Assembly (NCBI GenBank): GCA_030248295.1
Contig: JASANH010000212.1
Location: 248,001 to 312,000 of the forward strand
Direction of reading: 5' to 3'
Source: Mesodorylaimus sp. YZB2_4
Taxonomy: Eukaryota > Nematoda > Enoplea > Dorylaimida > Dorylaimidae
DNA: 64,000 bases
Part shown: positions 22,301 to 33,831 of the stretch, piece by piece
How positions within the stretch are numbered: position 1 is the first letter of the stretch
Layout: each line of letters starts with the position of its first letter
Position numbers and translations under genes: made by a program
The notes under the pieces: model-generated
Databases searched by the model: none
Told to the model about the DNA's origin: nothing
What the model saw: the letters and a program-made list of their open reading frames with translations, nothing else

Positions 22301-25300
22301 CAAGCTCATGCGATACCGCTTATATCAAAACGACCATTCGGCTACTACAACCCATTTTGACCTGCTGTTTGTACTGCAAATCAATGAGTTGACTGCTGTG
22401 GTCACTCGAGTTACCACACCAGAAAAAAACAAGGGGCATTTTCAAGACTATAATGCAGACATGTCAAAGAAGTTACGTATCTAGCAGCTCAAACGACAAC
22501 TTTAATATTATTAGAAGCAAAATCTCGTGAGCCTCGGCGGGAATTCGAATTTTCTGGTAGCACATCTTGGTAATGCCATATAAGCCCGAGGTTTTTACCT
22601 CTGCTCTTTCTCTGCACCTCTGCTAAAGATAAGGAAATAGAAAACGCTTGGTTTTACCCCTCATTCTCCCTCGCGCCTTCCCCTTGAATCCTAGATCTTT
22701 CGTTTTGGCTTTACACCAAAGCAACTGATTTGATATTCCCTACTATTCATGAGATAATGGCCTACTGTCAAGACCCGTTCTCTTCGCCGCCTTACTCACT
22801 CATGTTATTCGCAAACCTGAAATGAAGCATCGCTCAATGCATGGTCCATGTTGAATGAGCACCAGTGACTTCCATGTACAGGGGTCTTTCCCGACCAAGT
22901 GCAGCTGTGCCACTGCACTTGGTCAGGAAAAGTTGTGAGACCCCCTAAGCACGGTTCACCTGCCACACACGCGAGCAACTCATAGGGAATAAACAGAGTA
23001 ACACATCCCTCATTTTAGTCCGAGCACCTTTCATCTGCAGCCTTGCTTTCGCCCTAATAAAATAACTGACAAGTACAGTGTAGGTTCACTCTCGAAGAGG
23101 ATATATTGCGTTATCGCTAGCAGGTGCCATTATAAAATGTTCATCGCCACAATGTAAGCCTTTTTAAAACTGCAGCGGGAAATACAAAGTTTACACGTGA
23201 AATTCAAATTTTAAAAATTGCGGAAAAACTACTGTATACATTCGTATTTTGTTCTTACATACAGTACACGATGCGTTCCACGTGCTACAAAAACTGAATG
23301 AGGATTTTCAGAAAAGAATTAATAGGATGTGACGACGATCAGGTGAAAACAGCAGTAATAATTATGATTAGACTCCCAGGGTTCATACAAGGAGCGGAAG
23401 ATGCTTTTCCCTGATTTTCCAGACAAAAATTCGACTTTTTCCTGATATTTTTCACATTGCCAGGGACTGTTATTTTAATTTCAACTGATTTACTGACCTC
23501 CAGCATGATCAGCAGCTGCATAGAAAAGGCAAACGATTCGAAAATTGGATCTCATAATACTGCCTCTGTTTTCTCTGATTTTGACTCAAAAATTCCCATG
23601 CTCCCTGATTTTCCAAGTATGTACCCTGACTCTTTACGCCTCAGAAGCAGCAAAAGCAAGGTGCAGAGATCGCTGATTGCGCTGCTTTGCCTGTGTTTCT
23701 TTTTTTTTAGCAAAACTGTAAATTTGCTCCATTTCCCAAACCTCATCCTCACACTGCCAGTATTTCTCCACTGCACGTTAGATTTTTGCAACCACACCGC
23801 ATCCGGGCCTTGTGAATAAAACATGCATAAACGAGTGCAATTTCTACAAAACTGTGCCAAAATCCCTATTTCGTGCACCCAGCCTGAAAAAACTTATTGC
23901 CTTATTTCACGTTTTTTTTAACCTTCCCGCTTCTGAACACTCATCATTCCCATAAAATTATCAAAAGTCAACCAGGACTTTTAGTCATGCTTATTTAAGA
24001 TCTACCATCACCCCATCCTCTCCCCACGTACATGTAACCTGCGTTGAGTTCCACGACAAAGTTGAAATCCCAGCATCTTCCATTTGAATCGACAGCCAGT
24101 CTATGCCGCGGATCAAAGTACAGCTTGACGGCGCGAAAAAAGTACAGTGTGCCTTTTAATAGCGTTACCTAGTGCTGAATACATAAATTACGGCTCGTCC
24201 TCATCTCAATTGCATTAATATGGAGGCTGTCCAACAATGACTTGGCTATATACGAGCGGGTGCAGTGTAAAGTGAAGCACACTATTGGATAGAGCATCCA
24301 TTTTTATGGTGCCATGGCGGGTTTGATGTGTTTAATTCAGTCCGTGTGGCCTGTCATTAGCTTTCCTCAAAAGTATGTTTGCCATGAAGAATTCCTTGAA
24401 ACCTTGAAATTGACCACACAGCTGTCATTCGATGCCTCATGCGAATGAACAAAGCATGCATCCATGATTACCTCATGACTGCTTCTGGGAAGGACACCTC
24501 CACGCAGTGTCAGCTTTGTTCATTATATCACATGTCAAATGACTACTCGGTGGCCAATTTCAAGGTTTCCGAGCACTCTTTATGACAAGCAAACTTTTGA
24601 GGGAAGCGAATGACCGGCCACACGGACTAGATTGGACACATCCAAGCCCCCGTGAAACCACGAAAACGGACTGTCTTCTATCCAATGATATGCTTCACTT
24701 TACACTGCACCCGTGCATTACCATAAAGCCAACTCCTTGCCGGACACCCTCCTTAGTACTGATTACACACAATTACGATTTGTTCTCATCTCAACTGCAC
24801 GAAACCGGACTATTTTTCCCAATATTTAATTCATGATTCACATTGGGTGCCCAGTTTTTATCTCCTATCCCTAAATTGGAAACAGTCATCCGTAACGACC
24901 CCCACCCTTGCTTGAACACCCGAAGCACATCCTCTGCTCCGATGACCCTCATTCCTTCTGCTCGTTAAATCAATCCTATTCTCGTTCGCATAGCTTCAGT
25001 CAATTTTTTTGCAATCAGCTAGTAATTGCGTTGATGAAACTCGAATCCAAGCAAAACGCTTCCTCTCGCCTCGTCTCTCACTTATTAACCATTGTCGTCG
25101 TGAATGCGAAAACTAAGCTCGAAGAATGTCCAACCTAGTCCCAGTTAAGAAGACTAAAAGTCACAAGCCTAAACGCGCTATACGATCCAAAAATCAATAA
25201 CGTGTAAGCACGCACGGAGGACACTAAATAATGGAATGTCCATTGACGCAACAACTCCCTATTTTCCACTCACATCCTCCTCAGACAACCCAATCGAAAA

Positions 25301-26466
25301 CGTGTTATCACTCACGCACTACCCCCTGTATGCTCCAGATATAACTCGAACATATTGACATAAAAGTCCTCATAAATCTATGCTCAGATTAGAAAAGCAC
25401 GTAAAACTGACTACTGTAGGTTCAATTTTCAAACTGCTTCTCTCGCGAATAGGAAAGACTTCTTTGAGAGACGTATTGTACCCATTGGTATGCATAGCAT
25501 ACATTTAGATACCAAATCCATTAGCTCGGCTCGGACCAAGCTAGGCAGTCAGTCAGAAATGGATGTCTCGCGTTCGAACACTTTATCTTGACATTTCCAT
25601 ACTATATAGAAGGGAGTAGAAAGAGAATGTCAAGACGATATATTCACTCAAAAGAATCGTCCCTAATTCCCAAAGCTGGTTTCTTTTAGAAAAGGACAAG
25701 CTATAAATGAGAAAATGTAGAGTATTCGTAGAAAAAAGCAACAAATACCCAAGAGATTACAAAAAAGGCACGATCGGAATCATAGAACGCAGTCTCTTTC
25801 TCTGAAGAACCCAGTGACAGATATAACCAAAATGGTTTGAATGTAAAAACTCTGCAGCAGTTTGTCATATTCTATTTCTGGAGCGTCTTTTACGGTTAGA
25901 AAACTACAACAACGAGCTTTTGACAATCTAAAAAACTTCGACTATAGATTCGTAGAATCTAAATAGCATGGCATGCAATTTAGATTTCATGAAGATCGAG
26001 CCGAATCTGATCCAACATGCATCATTTAATCAATCGAGCCCTTCAATTTACGTACCTGGTCGCATTGCGAGAACGTAAGATCGATTTCAGTTCCATGTTT
26101 TGTTGACGTAGTAACTCGATATCGCTCAAGGCTTGAGCTAACCGTTGCCTTAACTCGGTCGATTTTCCCTCTTGCTCATGCTGACCATTCGGATTGTTCA
26201 GCCGACGCGGTTTCTCCAAATTAGCGTTAGATTCTTGATCGGATTCATCGGATGTTCTTCCAGCTGTTAAACAAATCGGAACATGAATAATTTCATCAAA
26301 ATAATGAATGAGGAGCGTAAAAATTCGACCAATACGAGGCCACATACATGAAAACCCACCTACCTTTGTGAACGTTGACTAAAACCGTTGATGTATAAAT
26401 CAACAAAGCTAACCACAAAACCACGGCTAATATCGCTAATCTGCCCAGGCGCAGGCCGGCGACCAT
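19367..26466 (-). CDS. FUT8: Alpha-1,6-fucosyltransferase (FUT8), 7 coding exons, 621 aa
   Basis: FUT8 adds alpha-1,6-linked core fucose from GDP-fucose to the innermost GlcNAc of N-glycans in the Golgi. Exons on the minus strand are 26466-26364, 26263-26056, 21948-21688, 21395-21040, 20570-20462, 20402-19913 and 19705-19367. All junctions are GT-AG and the phases close. The protein is type II: a hydrophobic anchor at residues about 8-30, a coiled coil near 75-100 ([20 protein letters not shown]), a second stem helix in exon 3, the conserved [18 protein letters not shown] segment in exon 4, donor-binding [18 protein letters not shown] at about 391-408, YLATDEP at about 444-450, RYTDSSLRG followed by [17 protein letters not shown], and a C-terminal SH3 domain ([26 protein letters not shown]). 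Vertebrate FUT8 is 575 aa; the excess lies mainly in the N-terminal stem plus a short loop. LATDEP has Glu where vertebrates have a second Asp. A 5' UTR acceptor precedes the ATG at 26511, so a non-coding first exon is likely. Confidence 0.95.
19741..19817 (-). tRNA. tRNA-like sequence in FUT8 intron 6, CAT anticodon position (probable pseudo-tRNA)
   Basis: On the minus strand there is a perfect A box (TGGTCTAATTGG) and a perfect B box (GGTTCGAGTCC) within a T arm CCAGG-TTCGAGT-CCTGG. The end GGGTCCG is followed by AACCA. CTCATAA occupies the anticodon loop position. The acceptor 5' strand pairs only with wobbles and the anticodon stem is broken. It is therefore a pseudo-tRNA or a tRNA-derived SINE head, though Pol III signals are intact. 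It lies in the 207-nt intron, same strand as FUT8. Confidence 0.45.
22881..22944. other. 64-nt hairpin in FUT8 intron 2
   Basis: GACCAAGTGCAG and CTGCACTTGGTC form a perfect 12-bp stem around an 8-nt loop. Outer GGGGTCT/AGACCCC extends the stem across an asymmetric bulge. It may be a microRNA-like precursor or a small foldback element. Confidence 0.5.
24220..24745. repeat. Large imperfect inverted repeat (foldback) in FUT8 intron 2
   Basis: The left arm (about 24220-24450) matches the reverse complement of the right arm (about 24530-24740). Shared blocks are GGGTGCAGTGTAAAGTGAAGCA, CAGTCCGTGTGGCC, CTCAAAAGT and AAACCTTGAAATTG. A spacer of about 80 bp separates them. Outside the arms a diverged direct repeat (TCTCATCTCAACTGCA type) occurs on both sides. 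No coding. Confidence 0.75.
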
Positions 26467-26510
26467 CTCGATCGAACGTCGCCCACGAGGCCGGTAAGTC
26501 GAACAAAAGC

Positions 26511-26870
26511 CTAAAAATTAAGAGAAAGAAATTATTTGAGCTTTTCACATAGGCCTAATTCTTGACCGTAATTGATCGCATGATTATCATATGATTTTTT
26601 TTGCGGATTTTTGTTTTCGAGAGAAACCGAGAATCAGTGTGTGATAGTGAAAATAAGTAGGCAAGTATCGAACAGAAGTGGGAAATCGAAAATTAATTTT
26701 GTGTTTCCAAAAAATCTGACGTTTAATAATGCATCGAGAGATATCAAAGTATACACAAAACGTAGCTAAGTTAACGTGTGTCGACGCGCTTATCGAACAC
26801 CCGCCCCACGCGAAACCCGATACGGAAATGCCGAAGCAGCTGGCTGGCCAGGCGGGACGCAGCAAGTACA
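26511..26870 (-). other. FUT8 5' intron and upstream region
   Basis: Minus-strand TTAATTTTTAG ends at 26511, an acceptor just before the FUT8 start, so the 5' UTR is spliced. The donor and first exon were not located; spurious frames here carry no domain. Confidence 0.4.
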
Positions 26871-26872
26871 GC

Positions 26873-26880
26873 TATATAAG
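26873..26880. promoter_or_regulatory. TATA-like element upstream of FUT8
   Basis: TATATAAG lies about 400 bp upstream of the FUT8 start codon in otherwise GC-richer sequence. It could serve either strand; no gene is visible on the plus side. Confidence 0.25.
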
Positions 26881-29800
26881 TTAGCTCCCGCGCTATAGCA
26901 GACATCATTCTTTGTTTAGCCTAAGCGTACAAAGCGCGGTAAATTTAAACTGTGACTGCGCATTGCAGTCTCCAGGTCACTGCATAGCATGTCAAGGAAA
27001 GGTGCATCGGTCGAGAAGAGCTTCCGGCACCGCTGATGTAAAGTAGTCATGTTAACAGCAGCGGTCCGAGAGGATGAGCCTAATGGGTCAATATTCTGCT
27101 GCAAATGGTCTGCAGCCTGTGAAGCATAAACTTGCAGGTAAGCCAGACTAGAATTGCGCAGATCTCAATGCTTAAGAAACAAAGAGCAACAAGACGATGG
27201 TCTGGCCTGAGTTTAATGTTAGAAATTTATATTTCGTCAACATTGTGGGCCACTACTGTAACTGTCTGAAGACTTAGCCTTGTGAAAAGTCGAGCTGAAA
27301 GGTCTAAGGCATGTTTAGAATCTGGCATTTGTTGGGACTTCACGAAAGAAAAAGAGCATGCCATGATTATAAACATGCGCTACTGGCATTTCGCAGCGGC
27401 AGTGGTTTATTCGTATCTGTTTCACTACGACTCCGAACTCCGATCCACAATCATCACCTCATGACTACAGTAGAGAGCTAACAGCGCTTAGCCCAACTTA
27501 ACTTCGAACTTCAGAGCCAGTAGTCGCGATGAAACAGGCCAGTTGCAGCTTGCATGTGCACCACATCACACCGCTCCGCTGCACTGTAATGCACTATCAA
27601 CCCGCATCGCAAAACTCTTACCTAAAATGCTCATCCACAAAAATTTGTAACAGGATTGTAACAAAACCAGGGGACGCTTTGCAATAATATGCCACACACT
27701 GATCGCCATTGCTTCCCTTCTGTACACCGAGAACGGGTACATTTGAACGGTCTCTGAATCAGCCACTGTTAGCCAATAAAGAAACAGATTGGGCACTCCT
27801 GCCGTGTTTGAATCAGCCAACTGCCACCGCTAGCCAAGAAAGAACTGATCACGCCCAACTGGTTGTCAAGCAAGGATTGGCGGCAGCTAATGCCTGACTG
27901 CAGACACGAGCAGCTAGACACTTTATCATGGGCTCACCAGACACTATTCAAAATCAATGTTTAATAGAAAAACTATCAAAACCAATAAACACCTTTTCAT
28001 TGAGCTTTAAATAAAAATTTCCATCAGAGTCTAAGCAAAGCTTAAATTCACGAGTCCTTAGGGAATGAGTTGTTTTACGGTACGAAGCCTGTACTCAGGA
28101 TTTACTACGATCGATCCCATCGCATCAGAGTAGGGTGGGGGCGGATAGGATTTTTCTAATTAAAAGGTCATGATCTCCTGTTCACTGGCTAAGAAACATG
28201 GAACTTTGTTTTAATGGATTCTGGCAGACATCGCAGCTTTTCATTTCCAGCCAAGTTAAAAAGTTTTAGGTGTAAGTCGTCAGAATCGTGAAAAGTAAAC
28301 ATTTCGATGGCTAAAATGTCATCATACCATGTTTACTCGAAAATGTCCCCCTTTCCGAATAGTAAGCCACTAGAATAAGTCCCCCGCTGGCCTTGGTTGA
28401 AAATATTCCGACTCAAGGAACCCCTTAAACATGTTCCACCAAAAATTAAATTTTTGATGCATTGATCTGCTGTACAGCAAAGAAATGAATGACTGTTTTC
28501 TCACCAGAGATTCTGCCAAAATAAGCGCCGTTAGAGTGCCAACTACTCACACACAGTGGAAATTAGCGAAAGCAATGGAAGCTGACAGTGTAAACCTACT
28601 TTACACTGCTGCATGTTAGCGCAAGATCATATTTCCACGTCTTACACTGCTTCAGCAAAATGACTTGAAACTTGGTCTTACGATTAGAAGAAAAGCAGTG
28701 TAAACCTACTTTACACTGCCCAATCATCGCAACTCAACCAACTGCAGACCCACACTCTAAGCGCGTAGTTAGTTCGGACTCCCAAATACACGAAAAGAAA
28801 CCCTTCTAGAAGCCTCAAAATAATCAACTCACATTTGGAAAGCATCTCTCACCCTGGTCAATCAACCAATCCTATAGAATACGCGACGAAGAAGACCTTT
28901 TCTTGTCCCGATGTACCCGTACAAGGAATTCCGCACTCTTAGCAGCATTCCTCAGAGAATTGCATCTGTCGGCTAGATTCTTCATTTATATTCACGAGCT
29001 CACGTATCGATCACGTCAGAACCGGTGCATCCATCCACCAAGCTCGTGCTATGGCAGCTATAAACAGCAAATTAGACTCGCCTAGGAGAAGCCCATTCCC
29101 CATTCAATCTACTTTTGATGCAAATAAATAGTCTTTTCCATGCAACTGACAGGTCAACATTTTTGCAGGAGTTATCGACGGACTATTTCAAGCAGTAAAC
29201 TACAGTACACCAGACGGTGTAGTGGGCGCAGCTGTCCAGTGTACCAGTAGGTCACGGCCAAGCATGTGCTAACCTAAACATCAAAACAGTGTATTAACTA
29301 ACATTTTTTCACCCCTGGCACCCATTGCCACCCCCTAATCTAACGTAAGTAGTTCACGCAGCATCAACATGCCGCGCCTAGCTAGGTATTACAAGTCCCT
29401 ACTTACGATTAGCGTCGATCGTGCACTGTGTCTAGCTTCACCGGGATTCATAGCCGTAACAGTTGCAGCCTGCGCAACGAAGACGTACCAGTATGAACCA
29501 GTATGACTTACCCAAGCCAAGTTAGATTGACGACTGCAACCAACCATGTTTGGCAACTGACAAACCGATGCTTAGTACAGAGTGATTAATCTAAGGCACA
29601 AAAGTAAGAACGAGCCGATTGCAGAGCACGCTCAAGTGAAAATGGGACCATTACTGGATTATTTCACAGGTCTTGAATAACTCAAAATTTGAATTTCCCG
29701 CTTAAAGCCGCTTACGACAATTTTTCATAGATGACAAGTCGTTGACGCGCTAGTTGTAGTGGCAGAAATTTTCTGTTGAACGCCTCACCAATTCATGGCT

Positions 29801-30930
29801 TTAATTGGTTTCCTTTTCGAAAAGTGAATTTATTTTGCTATTCTGTGTAAAAAGCTTTCAAGAGCGAGGCGCACACAAGTTTTGAAGGGAGAATTTTATC
29901 ATCTATGTAAAACTGTCATGGGCGGCTTGCAGCGGGAAATTTAAATTTTTAATTTTTAAAGACCCGTGGTGATGCGGTCGGTATAACCAAGGTTAGCGTC
30001 GAAGAGAACGTGGCGACTGAAGTCGGTGGGACAAAAGCTCTGGCTGGAGCAAAATAAGTATCGAGGATATACCGGCGCCTGAAACATCAACCCGAGAGGT
30101 TGATATTATAGCTAATTTTCTTTCGGCCACTTACCATGTCACGTCATGTCATATTTTAAGTGCGCACCTAGCGTTAGAGTCACCAGGCATCATCGACACT
30201 GGGCACGAGGGTTGCAGTGGCGATTGACGAGGTAAACCTTGGACGCGCATATGAGTATTAATTTTATTTTTATAGCAATCGCGTATGTCATAGAAAACAT
30301 AGAGCACTAGGAGTCGGCTATAAAAACATGTCAAGTCGGAGAAATTTCCAAACCAGTCAGGAAAGCACTATTTCTATGACGCAGTTTGAGTTTACCGCTT
30401 GACCTGTCAAGACACTAACAACACCATCTGGAACCTCGTAGTTAGCGTTGGGTTGTATATTGCGTCAACCACCTATCAGCTAGTCAATATTGCATCGCTA
30501 GCTCATATCTTGACTTGAAAAGTTTATGTCTTTTAGTTACCTGCGATGTGACACCAGGGCCGACTGTACAGGTACGATGGAACTGTGATGCCCGGACCAT
30601 TACATTTTTCGTAACCCCGTCTGAAGTGCTATGGCTATCATCGGTTGTTTGGCCACTTTTGTAGGTTTGCTTAGGCTCTCACGTCAGACAGCTGCCAGCT
30701 GTGGCTGCATCGACGAAAGTGATAGCTGGCATGTCGTACAATCGCCATGGTAGCTCGATAATTTTCGCGCGATACCATTGCCAGTGCAGTCGTACTCGCG
30801 TCTAAAAGGAATGCATACCAGATGGCTCCACCAGAGCAGCTCATGCTCTTTGTAGTGGATATCATGTGCCAGAGCAGCGAGGTTTACGCAGGCGCAGGCT
30901 TGGTAAAAACGTGCATCCACGTTAATTGGA
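26881..30930. other. Intergenic, no gene seen
   Basis: Contains an imperfect tandem duplication around TGAATCAGCCA at 27755-27890 and two copies of a short palindrome at 28586-28719. GAAACATCAACCCGAGAGGTTGA at 30084 resembles the inverted sequence near 50185. No domain-bearing frame was found. Confidence 0.5.
28586..28719. repeat. Two copies of a GTGTAAA-CCTAC-TTTACAC palindrome
   Basis: CAGTGTAAACCTACTTTACACTG occurs at about 28586-28608 and, with one extra pair (GCAGTG...CACTGC), at 28695-28719. TTACACTGC also appears singly at about 28643. Confidence 0.7.
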
Positions 30931-30959
30931 TCTATTAATAATGCATGCATACTTTCTGT

Positions 30960-31481
30960 CCTTAAGTATGGTTGTGTTGCGTGGAAACTTGTCTTGGATT
31001 TTGATGTTGATAAGTTGGAGAAGGTACAGTTTTACACACTGCGGTTTTACTTGAATGATTTTACCGTTTCTGATCGGGAAGGTCTTAAGCGTGCTGGTTG
31101 GGTGTCTTTATCTGAGCGTAGACTTTGTCGGAAAGTGGCCAAGTTTTATAAATTTTATCACGGGTATCACGATTGTAGTAATCGATTTTTTATTCACAAA
31201 AATGTTAATGTACGTGCAAGTTATAGGACGTGTTGTGACATTGAACATCATCTAATTGTGCCAAAGCCAAACTTTGAGTCTAATCGTCAATGTTTTACAT
31301 ATTCTGGTACTGTTTAGGATAATGTGCCATTGGATGTCGCCTGGAAAACGTGCGGTTGGTTTTACCGTAATATTAGCATGTGCTCGTGAATTTCTCCTGT
31401 TCTACTTTTGTGACTATGTCTTTTGATCCTCGAGTGCACTCTTACGTGTTTGATCAAAAGAAAAGATTGATTGATTGATTG
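30960..31481 (+). mobile_element. LINE 3' end, 5'-truncated
   Basis: The frame 30994-31317 encodes the C-terminal part of a CR1/Jockey-like RT protein (DKLEKVQF, YLNDFTVSDREGLKRAGW, KFYKFYHGYHD). The 3' UTR has a perfect 9-bp hairpin, CTTTTGATC (31420-31428) with GATCAAAAG (31452-31460), whose loop contains CGAGTGCAC. The tail is (GATT)n at about 31465-31481. Confidence 0.8.
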
Positions 31482-31825
31482 TGCATACAGCAATAACAAG
31501 TGTAGCTTCAGCTCTGGCCATCCTTGGCTCCCTACAGTTAGAACCTACTCTTTTTATAAATTTTTGGAGGCCGAAGCCCGTTTTGCCTCCAACCGACCAG
31601 CAGTCAAACCTTATAAGCAGGGCTGTGCGGGGTCACAGCAGCGTCCCTCTGCGTGCCTCCACGTTGAGCACCTCAACGCGAGGGCATCGCTGTGTTGACC
31701 ACACACCGTTTCCCTCGGACGATGGCGGGTGGGCTTAACCCTGTCGGGGTTGGACAGCCGAGACTGTCTACTCGTGTGGCTTCTGTCTCCACTCGGAGCA
31801 CCTCTAGGGTAATGGGTGAGTCACC

Positions 31826-31995
31826 AGCCGTTGAGTCGACAAAGTACAACGATGTGATATATATTTGCTGAAATCACACAATCGACCGTCTTTGAGCCTA
31901 TTCACAAAACATTCTGCTCTTATCACGTCTGCACAGTTATTCTGTCCTGTTCTTTACACTTCTTCGCCCTCCTTATTCCTCGCGTCGTCGCGACA
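31826..31995. mobile_element. 170-bp insertion in SINE B
   Basis: TCACC occurs immediately before (31821-31825) and at the right junction (31996-32000), and the sequence is absent from the intact SINE copy at 63 kb. No terminal repeat is obvious. Confidence 0.5.
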
Positions 31996-32114
31996 TCACC
32001 CACGGCCTGGCGTGCAAGGTCAGCCAGTGGTTATGATTCGCAAACCGACCTCCATCACTGGGGATCGAACCCGGGACGAGTCCAGCCAGTCGCTCCCAAG
32101 CAATACGGAAACAC

Positions 32115-32297
32115 TGTAATACGACTGGGTCCGTATTACTGGAGGGAGTGACCGGTGGAGCTTTTGCACCACGCCAAAAACCCAGGGCAGCCTACTAAGT
32201 CCTCCGACCTAGTACATGGCTGAAACGTCACCCTGACGGGTGACGCTCCCAGCTGCCGGCTCCGTGCAGAGTATCGATTGCCAGTCGAGCCTCTACA
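32115..32297. mobile_element. 183-bp MITE-like insertion in SINE B
   Basis: Ends are TGTA...TACA with imperfect inverted termini sharing CGACTGG. It is flanked by ACAC (32111-32114 and 32298-32301) and absent from the 63-kb SINE copy. An internal CGTCACCCTGACGGGTGACG palindrome is present. Confidence 0.6.
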
Positions 32298-32337
32298 ACA
32301 CGAATGCCGAACCGCTGCCCCACCGCGGCCGCCTGGT

Positions 32338-33831
32338 CAGTACCTACAGTACTTGAGTGCACTATGTACATGTTGGAACAGCTGGCTGAAGCAGAGGCTG
32401 GCAATTACCAGGTATGCACAGCACATGCACTGCAGGCTGAAAACGCTTATCTGCAATTGCAGCCCATACTGTATATGTCAATTTTATTCAGCCATTTCAG
32501 CCTATAATATGGCACTATCCGCGCAATAATTTTGTGGACTTCCTTTTTCAGGAGTTTAGGGCGAACTAGATGAGAAATTTGTCCCCAATGCGGAGGTTGG
32601 GTGGCCGTCCTTTATGGATGGTCCCTGCCTGCATTGCTTGTAACTTGGTGAAACCTGGTGCAACGGAGAACATTGGAGAAGGTAGCGCGGGGAGCGGATG
32701 GTCGCAAATATACTCCAGGCAGGTCTCCTGGTCGTAGGAGCCAGAGACATCAACACGACTGGTTTCTGCCTCGCCTGGACGAGCGTATTGAGCGGCCAAC
32801 GAAGGCAAACCAATATACTGCTCCGTGTAGGCGGCCAGGGCCCTGTTCCACCAGTCTTTCGTCCTTCGCCAACAGATCCGTTCTGGGAAGGACAGAGGGA
32901 GGAGCGTCTCACAAGAACTGGACGGAAGGGAAAAACAGATCCGTTCATGACGGGTACCCGTCCATGCGTACACGTTCGGGGTCTACTTTATGCGAGCAAA
33001 TACATAGCCTCTCCTCAGGAAAAACACGCCTACTACACTGGCCCAGGCCCCTTTAAGGACTTCCATCTAGACAAGCCTTACTGTCGGCCCTGATGGAGTA
33101 CACCAGAGGATCCGCTTTGTAATCAAGTCGTCATGTTTATCCGTTTGATAGTCAGGCTAGTGGACTATTCGAGTGACTAAACCTACCCAGTCAAACTAGT
33201 CTGGTACGAACTCCAGTGGATACAGTAGGTACTACGCTGTATGGTACACCCGTCGATGAACAACAGCCTAGGAACCATCCATCATCAATCACGACCTACT
33301 GTATAGGGCGGCTACTTCCAGTTCAATATAAACTTGTCCCTCCCACGATCAGACAGCTTGTGATACCTCAACCCAAACATAACCCCACAACCCAACTCGC
33401 CCATTTATTCACCACAGCAATCTATTTCCAAACACGACCCTACAACTTACTTACAAACTCCCCATCGGGGTTAGTCTCCACAGCACTGCCTACAGCCTCA
33501 AAACAAACACAGTACGCACCCTAAATACAACTGCTCACCTCAACAAAGCAATCCGTCATCCACCAGCCCAATTCCACATAAGCGATTTCAATGTTCCCAA
33601 ATACATTTATCCCCGCACCCAAATATGGTTTGACCACCTCCAATAAATCTGCATCACAAAGCCATCAACTAATACTGGACACATCGATAATGTCTGCACG
33701 TCGCTGACGCGTAGTCGCTGAATAAATGGAAAACTGTCCCAAATGCTAAGCCCCCCCCCCAAACCACCCCCAACATGTACACAATGCAAACTATGCCTCG
33801 TCAAGCTCGACTGGCCTCCATCACTGCTGGC
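32338..33831. other. Intergenic, no gene recognised
   Basis: A GC-rich part (32560-33090) is open on both strands, but I recognise no protein. The rest is A/C-rich. TTTATT at 33404-33409 is a minus-strand AATAAA about 420 nt beyond the SOCS5 stop and could be its poly(A) signal. Confidence 0.4.

Larger units (their letters stand above)
31571..32337 (-). mobile_element. SINE family B, copy with two nested insertions
   Basis: Aligns with 63236-63611 in three blocks (31571-31825, 31996-32114, 32298-32337). Read on the minus strand, a tRNA-like head with the B-box-like segment GGTTCGATCCCC comes first. Two insertions, each with a target duplication, split it. Confidence 0.75.

Noticed and set aside
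29930..30130. Possible tRNA-like sequence around GTGGTGATGCGGTCGG
   Set aside because: No B box at a suitable distance and no stem pairing.
32556..33093. Overlapping frames of about 130 codons on both strands
   Set aside because: Open on both strands through composition; no recognisable motif and no splice support.
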